NCBI GenBank assembly: GCA_022360415.1
Contig: JAKSDB010000151.1
Location: 1-6,176 of the forward strand
Origin: Chlorobiales bacterium
GTDB lineage: Bacteria; Bacteroidota; Chlorobiia; Chlorobiales; Chlorobiaceae
Reading direction: 5' to 3'
Length of the DNA: 6,176 bases
Numbering within the stretch: the first letter of the stretch is position 1; each line of letters begins with the position of its first letter. The notes below the pieces were generated by a model. That model ran no database searches, was not told the origin of the DNA, and worked only from the letters and a program-made list of their open reading frames with translations. Positions 1 to 4,634 of the stretch are shown here, one piece after another. Made by a program: the position numbers and the translations under genes.

Positions 1-72
1 AGTACGGATTATCCCCCCTTGCTTCAGGATAATCGTTTTTGCTTTATCAGTTGCAGTGGCTTGCTGAGTCAT
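1..72 (-). CDS. AbiEi-type antitoxin, N-terminal fragment (runs off the left edge)
   Basis: Only the first 24 codons are in the window; the gene continues beyond base 1. They read MTQQATATDKAKTIILKQ followed by GGIIRT. The stretch KAKTIILKQGGIIRT resembles the first helix and turn of the winged-helix N-terminal domain of AbiEi-family antitoxins, which commonly begin with a 'KA..II...GGI.RT' pattern. Family knowledge: AbiEi represses its own operon and antagonises AbiEii, a nucleotidyltransferase toxin, in a type IV toxin-antitoxin and phage abortive-infection system. The toxin gene, if present, would lie left of the window. The ATG at 72 is preceded by a good promoter (108-136) but by no clear Shine-Dalgarno. 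The assignment rests on a short segment; another winged-helix regulator is possible. Confidence 0.5.
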   Translation of the reverse strand, partial: MTQQATATDKAKTIILKQGGIIRT

Positions 73-107
73 AGAATGACGGATATTTACACCATACAAA
101 CAAAATA

Positions 108-136
108 AGTATAGGTATTTTTATCCATATTCACAA
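108..136 (-). promoter_or_regulatory. sigma70-like promoter of the AbiEi-type gene
   Basis: On the minus strand a -35 box TTGTGA (131-136) is separated by exactly 17 bp from a -10 box TATACT (108-113). The implied transcription start is near 101, about 29 nt before the ATG at 72. A short inverted repeat, GAGCA-5-TGCTC (139-153), sits just upstream of the -35 box and could be a regulator site, though five-base arms are weak evidence. Confidence 0.5.
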
Positions 137-185
137 AAGAGCAACATCTGCTCCCTCCAGAACAAACGTAACCAGTTCTTCGAGC

Positions 186-305
186 TCAAGCAAAAACATC
201 CAATGCCCGGGCAAGCTCCTGGCGAATGATTGCCCGGATCGCGTTTACGATTCTGTCATCAGAAAGGATATGGGGGGAGTCGGAGACATCCATCGAGCTA
301 AACAT
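186..305 (-). CDS. possible small hypothetical protein (39 aa)
   Basis: An ATG at 305 opens a 39-codon frame ending in TGA at 186-188; an in-frame TAA lies just upstream of the ATG, so the frame cannot be longer. A second ATG is codon 5. The product starts MFSSMDVSDSPHILSDD and ends with a predicted amphipathic helix (RIVNAIRAIIRQELARALDV). No family is recognised. The mix of C and G at third codon positions resembles the GC-rich genes at the right of the window rather than the AT-rich lipoprotein gene, which slightly favours true or former coding. There is no clear ribosome binding site. It could be a genuine small protein, a leftover end of a larger gene, or chance. Confidence 0.25.
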   Translation of the reverse strand: MFSSMDVSDSPHILSDDRIVNAIRAIIRQELARALDVFA

Positions 306-351
306 CAGACATTAACGAGTAACAACGATGGAAATCTCGCACAAAAAATTA

Positions 352-385
352 ACCCCGTTCAACCACCATGGGGGATGAATGGGGT
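352..385. repeat. imperfect GC-rich palindrome, possible minus-strand terminator
   Basis: The arms are 352-367 and 370-385, with 13 of 16 positions Watson-Crick paired, one G-T wobble and a 2-nt loop. Read on the minus strand the hairpin is followed by a T-rich run (TTAATTTTTT), which suits a Rho-independent terminator in that direction. However, no minus-strand gene is recognised immediately upstream. It may belong to a lost gene or be a REP-like palindrome. Confidence 0.4.
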
Positions 386-522
386 ATGGTTTATTTTGAA
401 ATGGCTATATTACTATGGTTTTATTACTGCGTGAGAAGCCTGTTATCCGCATCAATTAAGACCCTCTTACATGATAACGCCACTCTCTTTTGATCGAAAG
501 GTAGTTCAGATTATCAAGGGAG

Positions 523-528
523 TATAAT
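523..528 (+). promoter_or_regulatory. isolated -10 box that could serve the lipoprotein gene
   Basis: A perfect TATAAT lies about 170 bp before the lipoprotein ATG. The six bases 16 bp upstream (GTAGTT) match a -35 box poorly. It is the best plus-strand -10 candidate in the spacer, but weak as a whole promoter. Confidence 0.2.
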
Positions 529-701
529 TTCCATAGAAGTCAGGCTCGAAAACCCATATGACTGGTCTGAGAGACACGCAATCTTGTATCTGAAGTAATA
601 TCTGATGTCAGTAGTGTCCGGCAAAAAATAAAGAAGGTCTGAAAATCCTTAATATTAAAAGTGACCAAACATTGGGATAAGCCCGAAACGGATATAAACC
701 A

Positions 702-1394
702 ATGAAAAACCTTGTCGTTGCGATCCTGATCATTTTACCCCTGTTATTCTTCGGTTGTACTAAGGACGCACGTAATGATAGAGATGAACTTGGCTCAACC
801 CACCCAAGTTTTGAAGATCTTTCTTCTTTTGACAAATATGGGAAGTATGGAAACGACCTGACCCTCACAGAGGTCAAGAATTTCTCTATAGGACAAAAAA
901 ACCTCGACCTTCGCGATGCGGGTGTCCGCCTCACGGAAGCAGCGTTTATTTTTTGTACGCACACTGCAAAACCACTCACTATTGAGCGTTATAAACTTAA
1001 AAGGAAAGAACTCCTGGAAAGAGAACATGCTGCTCTTATGGCGGAGGGTATGCCCGAGCAAGAAATAGTCGCGCTTCTTAAGAAATTCCTCCTCTGGGAA
1101 ATGTTTTTCGACCACAACATAAGTAAAGTCTACTATGTAGACTACTCCTTTGTTTTGAGAAAAAGACTTTCCGATGACCTTGAAGAAAGGATCACTGAAA
1201 AACAGCGAAGAAAATTACTAGAAGAAGAGATGCAATGGCTTTTTTTAATAAAGCAAATGGTCGATTCGGATATCTCGTTCAACGACATAGAATTTCGTTG
1301 TTTTACGGAAGGATTAGGGTTACACCCCGAGGTTAAAAAAAGGCTAACAGAAAATGGTTACTTCCGAGCAATAAAGCAGTTGGCACGAAAATAG
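702..1394 (+). CDS. unrecognised lipoprotein (230 aa)
   Basis: The protein begins with a short basic segment and a hydrophobic stretch (residues 4-17), ending LLFFGC with Cys19. This is a lipoprotein signal peptide, although Phe at -3 and -2 is less usual than Leu and Ala/Ser. After cleavage it would be lipid-anchored on the periplasmic side of a membrane. The mature part is highly charged and mostly helical. Residues around 98-200 are rich in Lys/Arg/Glu with likely coiled-coil or helical-hairpin segments (for example KRKELLEREH and LEERITEKQRRKLLEEE). No domain or catalytic motif is recognised. The ATG at 702 is chosen because the signal peptide begins there; there is no strong Shine-Dalgarno. 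The gene stands alone, is AT-rich, and has no visible partner. Coding seems secure; the function is unknown. Confidence 0.75.
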   Translation: MKNLVVAILIILPLLFFGCTKDARNDRDELGSTHPSFEDLSSFDKYGKYGNDLTLTEVKNFSIGQKNLDLRDAGVRLTEAAFIFCTHTAKPLTIERYKLKRKELLEREHAALMAEGMPEQEIVALLKKFLLWEMFFDHNISKVYYVDYSFVLRKRLSDDLEERITEKQRRKLLEEEMQWLFLIKQMVDSDISFNDIEFRCFTEGLGLHPEVKKRLTENGYFRAIKQLARK

Positions 1395-1472
1395 CGATCT
1401 ATTTGCAAAGTCCGCACATGTAAGTGTAACTGACATGAAACCTTATCTAAAAACCATCACACGATGTATTAA

Positions 1473-1526
1473 TTCTGTAATGCGCAATGTTTTATTCAGG
1501 GTAGTTTAGAATTTCTGTAATACAGA
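1473..1526. promoter_or_regulatory. paired TTCTGTAAT motifs with a perfect dyad, candidate operator
   Basis: TTCTGTAAT occurs at 1473-1481 and again at 1513-1521, exactly 40 bp apart, or close to four helical turns. The second copy is part of a perfect 13-bp dyad TCTGTAATACAGA (1514-1526). AT-rich sequence follows (TAATAAATAAT, 1527-1537) that could hold a -10 element. The site lies 45-100 bp before the NTPase start codon and just outside the left cassette boundary. It could be an operator controlling entry into the cassette. No matching regulator is identified. Confidence 0.3.
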
Positions 1527-1537
1527 TAATAAATAAT

Positions 1538-1544
1538 GTTGGGC
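1538..1544 (+). other. left cassette boundary: integron core site GTTGGGC
   Basis: GTTGGGC fits the integron R' core consensus GTTRRRY exactly. It is also the perfect reverse complement of GCCCAAC, the R'' box of the attC-like element at 3718. In an integrated cassette the bases after the G of this box come from the cassette's own attC, so this match is what the integron model predicts. The box is 27 bp before the NTPase start codon. The sequence to its left shows no convincing attC partner arms. Confidence 0.6.
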
Positions 1545-3775
1545 TAGTAGATTCCAGACATATTGAAACGATGCGAGACGATTTTTTACAGTCAGTAAAA
1601 GATGTGTTAGCGAAACGCGTTTCTTATATTTGTTCTAACCCTGCCTGTGGCAGGGTAACTAGTGGGCCTCATAACGAATTGACGAAGGCTATTAATATTG
1701 GTGTTGCCGCTCATATAACCGCTGCCGCACCTGGTGGTCCTAGATATGATCCCGAACAAACACAAGAATACCGAAGATCCACAAACAATGGGATTTGGCT
1801 TTGTCAGTGGTGTGCACGACTTGTAGACGCTGATGAAACAAAATATACAACACGGTTATTAACAGATTGGAAACGCGACGCTGAAGAGAAAACAACCAAT
1901 ATGCTCACAAGCCCGAGCAATATGCGGGCAACGACTATTGGTGCTTTTCCAGATAGCGAATTCAAATTAATAAACAGTTACTTTGTGCCCCCGCAAGAAT
2001 GGCAAGAAATTGTGGATGCGCTTTCTACTGCGCACCGCTTTTTAATTCTCGCCGGACCTGGAGGAATAGGGAAAACAACCACTGCCTTGGCTGCCCTTCA
2101 AGAAGCAAGAAGAAAACATGGCCTGCCGAATAAGCCAATAATTATGCCACAGGCAACACCAGAGGAATTAGGGTATCTTAATTTATATCGAGACGAGTAT
2201 ATTCTTTTTGATGCTCCTTTTGGACTGGGTGATTACTACAATTTCTCGGATCAATCGTTTTCCTATCAATTTGGGCGCCTCATAGAAGTGTCTCGCACGA
2301 ATAGTGTCGTAGTAACAACGCGTGAAGAACCGCTTCGCCATGCGTTGCATGTCATGGCGAACAGAGGTGTCAATAAATATGTCACTATGCTTGGCGTTGA
2401 CTCTTATCACGATGAAGCTCTTCGTCGCATATATCTCAAACACATAGAAGTTGCTTTTAAATTAGAGTTGCTTGAAAAAAAAGTAGTTGACTATCTATCT
2501 AACGCGGCAAAAATACGATGGGTCACTGGAAATCTTCGATTTCCTCATAATATATATCGATTCGTTCGTGACGAAGCGCCATACATAAGAGACCAGGAAA
2601 CCATTAAAGCAGCTATTGATCGAGCTAAAGACACAAAAGAAGCTGCAAAACTATATGTAGAGCGTGCATCTGGGGCTGAAAGGATTTTTCTATTTCTTTT
2701 AACCCTATTTCCTGGCCAATTTGATGAAGAATCATTTTCCGAGTTGCAGGCAACGTACTTAGAAAGTGATAGTGATCCACGTCGGTTCTTTGAATCTGTC
2801 TCAATGCTTCGGCACCAAATCCGTTACGTGAGAAGATGGGGGAGGATAAACTTTGAACATCAGGACTATTATGACGGCGCAGTAGAGGCGATCAGAGGAG
2901 GCTCTTACAACAACGAGGTTCGACGACTTTCGAAATTTCTTGATGACGTGGTAAGATCTGCGGGCGTTGATAAGAAGCGTGCTTTGTGGCGGCCGCTAAA
3001 AGAGCTTTCTAGAGTGGATGCAAAATCTGCGTGGCCCATCGTTTCGCACATGTTGCAGTCGGAAGATACACGCGTAACCGAAGTCGCCTTCATTCCCCTT
3101 CGAGCGCTTGTGAGGGATAATTTTAATGAAGTGCGATATTTCTTGGAAGAACTTGTCAATTCAGATGAGGCACAAACAAGCGACCCTAATTACAAGTGGA
3201 TATTATTCAGGAAAGCAGTTCGTGAATTAATATTGTATCCATATGTTAAAAAGCAAGACGTATCGGGCTTTATGCGCTTTGCTGAAACGTATAACAGCAA
3301 TCTGAAAATATACATATTTATGATTGGACGCCTTATAGATACTCATAAAAATGACACGGTTATGGCTTTGAAGTTTTTCATGCAGTGGTATGAGTTAGAC
3401 AATAAACAATCGGCTACCGCGCTACAAGATGCAGCCATGTACAGAACTTCAACTGAGCCGAGACGTGCTTTTATAGCGGATGTATTTGATTTAATGCCAA
3501 GAAAAGACTCAGTTTCAATTTTAGAAAAATGGTCCGAATCTGAAACAAAATACTCTAGAGCAAGCACTGCATTGAAAAAAACATTGGTGGCAATTGTTGA
3601 TCGCCTTAAGGAAAGCAATCAGGACGGGGTAAACCAGTTACTTGCAAGGTGGAAAAATACCGGCAATAAAATGCAGAAAGAAATAGCAAATGAATATTGA
3701 TGTTTTGGAGGTAAAAGGCCCAACAAAGGCGTGGAGAGGGATGCTCGCCAAAGCTCGCGCCCCTCTCACGTTGCG
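1539..3775 (+). mobile_element. candidate integron gene cassette carrying the STAND NTPase gene
   Basis: With recombination between G and TT of each core site, the cassette runs from the TT of GTTGGGC (1538-1544) to the G of GTTGCCC (3775-3781). It is 2237 bp, large for a cassette. It has the classical compact form: one promoterless gene, a 32-bp leader and an attC starting 17 bp after the stop codon. Circularisation would join G3775 to T1539 and recreate GTTGGGC, pairing perfectly with R'' GCCCAAC. The right-hand core in the window reads GTTGCCC because its last six bases belong to the flanking DNA. This explains an otherwise odd mismatch. No integrase gene or second cassette is visible, so this may be a stray insertion or one end of an array. 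Confidence 0.6.
1571..3700 (+). CDS. STAND-type NTPase with HNH-like zinc N-terminus, candidate phage-defence protein (709 aa)
   Basis: Residues 1-105 form a zinc-binding HNH-like domain: C21-x4-C26, then GVAAHI with H48, then NGIWLCQWCARLVD with C78-x2-C81, then a WK..AE helix. The usual His after CxxC and the last HNH His are Ala82 and Asp86, so nuclease activity is uncertain. Residues 140-330 form a P-loop NTPase of nSTAND3 type: Walker A GPGGIGKTT (162-170), Walker-B-like YILFDAPFG (210-218), sensor VVVTTRE (246-252) and GNLRFP near 320. Residues 440-709 are helix-rich and resemble a repeat sensor. Family knowledge: STAND ATPases with terminal effector domains (Avs and other NLR-like proteins) detect phage components, oligomerise and trigger cell damage. 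At 709 aa it is much shorter than Avs proteins. Defence is inferred from the architecture. The ATG at 1571 keeps the full N-terminal domain; the Shine-Dalgarno is weak. It is the sole gene of a putative integron cassette. Confidence 0.85.
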   Translation: MRDDFLQSVKDVLAKRVSYICSNPACGRVTSGPHNELTKAINIGVAAHITAAAPGGPRYDPEQTQEYRRSTNNGIWLCQWCARLVDADETKYTTRLLTDWKRDAEEKTTNMLTSPSNMRATTIGAFPDSEFKLINSYFVPPQEWQEIVDALSTAHRFLILAGPGGIGKTTTALAALQEARRKHGLPNKPIIMPQATPEELGYLNLYRDEYILFDAPFGLGDYYNFSDQSFSYQFGRLIEVSRTNSVVVTTREEPLRHALHVMANRGVNKYVTMLGVDSYHDEALRRIYLKHIEVAFKLELLEKKVVDYLSNAAKIRWVTGNLRFPHNIYRFVRDEAPYIRDQETIKAAIDRAKDTKEAAKLYVERASGAERIFLFLLTLFPGQFDEESFSELQATYLESDSDPRRFFESVSMLRHQIRYVRRWGRINFEHQDYYDGAVEAIRGGSYNNEVRRLSKFLDDVVRSAGVDKKRALWRPLKELSRVDAKSAWPIVSHMLQSEDTRVTEVAFIPLRALVRDNFNEVRYFLEELVNSDEAQTSDPNYKWILFRKAVRELILYPYVKKQDVSGFMRFAETYNSNLKIYIFMIGRLIDTHKNDTVMALKFFMQWYELDNKQSATALQDAAMYRTSTEPRRAFIADVFDLMPRKDSVSILEKWSESETKYSRASTALKKTLVAIVDRLKESNQDGVNQLLARWKNTGNKMQKEIANEY

Positions 3776-3781
3776 TTGCCC
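3718..3781 (+). repeat. attC-like integron recombination site
   Basis: In order: R'' box GCCCAAC (3718-3724), spacer AAAGG (3725-3729), left inner arm CGTGGAGAGGG (3730-3740), 20-nt terminal region (3741-3760), right inner arm CCCTCTCACG (3761-3770), spacer TTGC (3771-3774), R' box GTTGCCC (3775-3781). The inner arms pair over 10 bp with one unpaired G on the left arm, as expected for the extrahelical base of attC L boxes. At 64 bp the length lies within the known attC range. R' fits GTTRRRY poorly as it stands. When the cassette's own first six bases (1539-1544) are restored, it becomes GTTGGGC and pairs 7/7 with R''. Confidence 0.65.
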
Positions 3782-3787
3782 ATGCGC

Positions 3788-4003
3788 CTATTTGAAGACC
3801 GCTGGCGTTTTATACTGAAGCCACTCGAACTTGCAAATCCTGCTCTTTGGGGAAGGCTCCCTTTTAGATTTGCTCAGAATATCCCAAACTGAATGCGGAT
3901 TCAGTTTGCGAGCCCCGGTTTTCGAGAGGTAGAGAAAATTGCTGCAGAGCCAATCCCTGATACCTGTAGAGGTCTCAACGATAAAACCGTTGTATTTGAG
4001 ACG
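3788..4003 (-). pseudogene. start-less reading frame, probable remnant of an unrecognised gene
   Basis: On the minus strand 71 sense codons run from 4003 to a TAG at 3788-3790 with no usable start codon. They are preceded in the same frame by a TGA at 4004-4006. The frame is also open upstream of that TGA, back to about 4080 (ending NQNRLVEVF). The conceptual product (RLKYNGFIVETSTGIRDW, later SKTGARKLNPHSVWDIL and SPKSRICKFEW) has balanced, protein-like composition and reads like the C-terminus of a helical protein. No family is assigned. Its last codon ends 7 bp from the cassette's attC. Either an in-frame stop has broken the gene or this is the tail of a gene cut by rearrangement. Confidence 0.35.
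3885..3908. repeat. perfect 10-bp inverted repeat with GCGG loop
   Basis: CAAACTGAAT (3885-3894) and ATTCAGTTTG (3899-3908) are perfect reverse complements around a 4-nt loop. There is no T-run on either side, so it is not a typical terminator. It falls inside the broken minus-strand frame. It could be a protein-binding dyad or the scar of a small palindromic element. Confidence 0.55.
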
Positions 4004-4097
4004 TCAGAATACCTCAACAAGTCGGTTCTGATTGCTCTGCAAAATGATTTTTGAACTATGGGGGTAGCATCCAAGCAAAATATCTTTATAGAAAAGC

Positions 4098-4125
4098 AAA
4101 AAGCACAGTGACCCTGTGCTTTTTT
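4098..4125. terminator. bidirectional Rho-independent terminator
   Basis: GCACAG (4103-4108) pairs with CTGTGC (4114-4119) around the loop TGACC. The stem is extended by five A-T pairs and ends in six T residues on the plus strand (4120-4125), with five T residues on the minus strand. It lies 12 bp past the 3' end of the tRNA-Val fragment on the minus strand, so it was probably the tRNA gene's terminator. It can also stop read-through from the Rieske gene and from the left. Confidence 0.8.
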
Positions 4126-4137
4126 AACTTATATGTG

Positions 4138-4176
4138 TGGGTGATAGAGGAGTCGAACCTCTGACCTCTACCATGT
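4138..4176 (-). pseudogene. 3' fragment of a tRNA-Val(GAC) gene, candidate attachment-site scar
   Basis: Minus-strand parts in order: loop remnant ACAT (4176-4173), anticodon-stem 3' strand GGTAG (4172-4168), variable region AGGTC (4167-4163), T-arm AGAGG-TTCGACT-CCTCT (4162-4146), acceptor 3' strand ATCACCC (4145-4139) and discriminator A (4138). CCA is not encoded. ACATGGTAG followed by AGGTC matches the usual 3' half of tRNA-Val(GAC), where the loop is TGACAT. The 5' side stops in the anticodon loop: no D-arm and no GGGTGAT acceptor 5' strand are found upstream. A break there is typical of tyrosine-integrase attachment sites. The retained terminator suggests that the left side is the tRNA's native downstream flank. 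Confidence 0.7.
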
Positions 4177-4247
4177 AAAGGCATCTAATCAAAAAAAATC
4201 AACAGTCCTTATATACCAACATACCCCCCGCTGCCGCCTTTCCCCTA

Positions 4248-4275
4248 TTTTGACTTTTGCCCTTTGCTTTTTGCC
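4248..4275. repeat. four tandem degenerate heptamers
   Basis: TTTTGAC, TTTTGCC, CTTTGCT and TTTTGCC follow each other in exact 7-bp register and stop at the base adjoining the Rieske stop codon. On the minus strand they read GGCAAAA, AGCAAAG, GGCAAAA, GTCAAAA. They resemble in style the short tandem heptamer repeats known from some cyanobacterial intergenic regions. No function is assigned. Confidence 0.5.
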
Positions 4276-4581
4276 TTAAAACCCAACATACACCCCATCC
4301 CCCCTCTCTTCAACCGGGAACGATTCGACTCCCCGTGCGGGGTTGTAGACATCCTTGCCGCTGCAAGGATCAAACTCCAAACCGTGCCAAGGACAGGTGA
4401 CATGGCCGTTCTCGATCGTACCCTTTCCAAGCGGCCCGCCTTCATGAGGGCACGTACCGTCAAGCGCGCAGATCACACCATTCACTTTTGAAAACGCTAT
4501 GGTCCGCCCCCCGGCGCTTGCTTCCATCACCTGCCCTTCACCTATCTGTGAAGCATCATCGAGAACTTTATACCAGTTCAT
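4276..4581 (-). CDS. Rieske [2Fe-2S] ferredoxin-like protein (101 aa)
   Basis: This is a small soluble Rieske protein that carries electrons, or forms the ferredoxin subunit of a redox system. It has both cluster motifs: TCPHEGGPL with C44 and H46, and TCPWHGLEFD with C63 and H66. The two Cys and two His would ligate one [2Fe-2S] cluster. At 101 aa it has the single-domain length of NirD-like and dioxygenase-type Rieske ferredoxins. There is no transmembrane anchor, so it is not the quinol-oxidase Rieske subunit. The ATG at 4581 fits the MNWYKV start common in this family; the Shine-Dalgarno is weak. It lies 53 bp downstream of corA on the same strand and may be co-transcribed. No oxygenase or reductase partner is adjacent, so its redox partner is unknown. 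Confidence 0.9.
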   Translation of the reverse strand: MNWYKVLDDASQIGEGQVMEASAGGRTIAFSKVNGVICALDGTCPHEGGPLGKGTIENGHVTCPWHGLEFDPCSGKDVYNPARGVESFPVEERGDGVYVGF

Positions 4582-4634
4582 ATCAAAAGGTTTGGATTGG
4601 CTATCGAAATGCGCAATAAATTAATAGAGGTGTC

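Larger units (their letters stand above)
306..701. other. about 400 bp without a convincing gene
   Basis: All six frames are short and interrupted. The stretch holds an imperfect palindrome (352-385), a perfect TATAAT at 523-528 without a matching -35 box, and a sequence at 611-632 (TAGTGTCCGGC followed by an A-rich run) that resembles insertion-sequence ends in general style but has no partner repeat here. It reads like the decayed spacer of an accessory region. Confidence 0.5.

Noticed and set aside
611..632. TAGTGTCCGGC plus A-run as an insertion-sequence end
   Set aside because: There is only a general resemblance; no inverted partner, target duplication or transposase is present in the window.
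608..1115. Minus-strand reading frames opposite the lipoprotein gene
   Set aside because: Composition is unnatural (runs of Arg, Phe and Ser) and the plus strand has a signal peptide and a full-length frame; these are antisense shadows.
1424..1544. An attC for a lipoprotein-gene cassette ending at GTTGGGC
   Set aside because: GTGTAAC at 1424 and TTATCT/AGATAA pairing give only fragments of the design; spacing and boxes do not fit.
3972..4002. Hairpin GTCTC...GAGAC as a terminator or second attC
   Set aside because: The arms are interrupted, there is no T-run, and its AAC/GTT boxes do not fit the RYYYAAC/GTTRRRY core rules; it is also too short for attC.
4138..4215. Complete functional tRNA with TAC anticodon read from TTTACAT
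   Set aside because: The anticodon stem would have an A-G mismatch and a wobble, and there is no D-arm or matching 5' acceptor strand upstream.
4264..4491. Plus-strand frame opposite the Rieske gene
   Set aside because: The minus strand encodes both intact Rieske cluster motifs; the plus frame has no recognisable feature.
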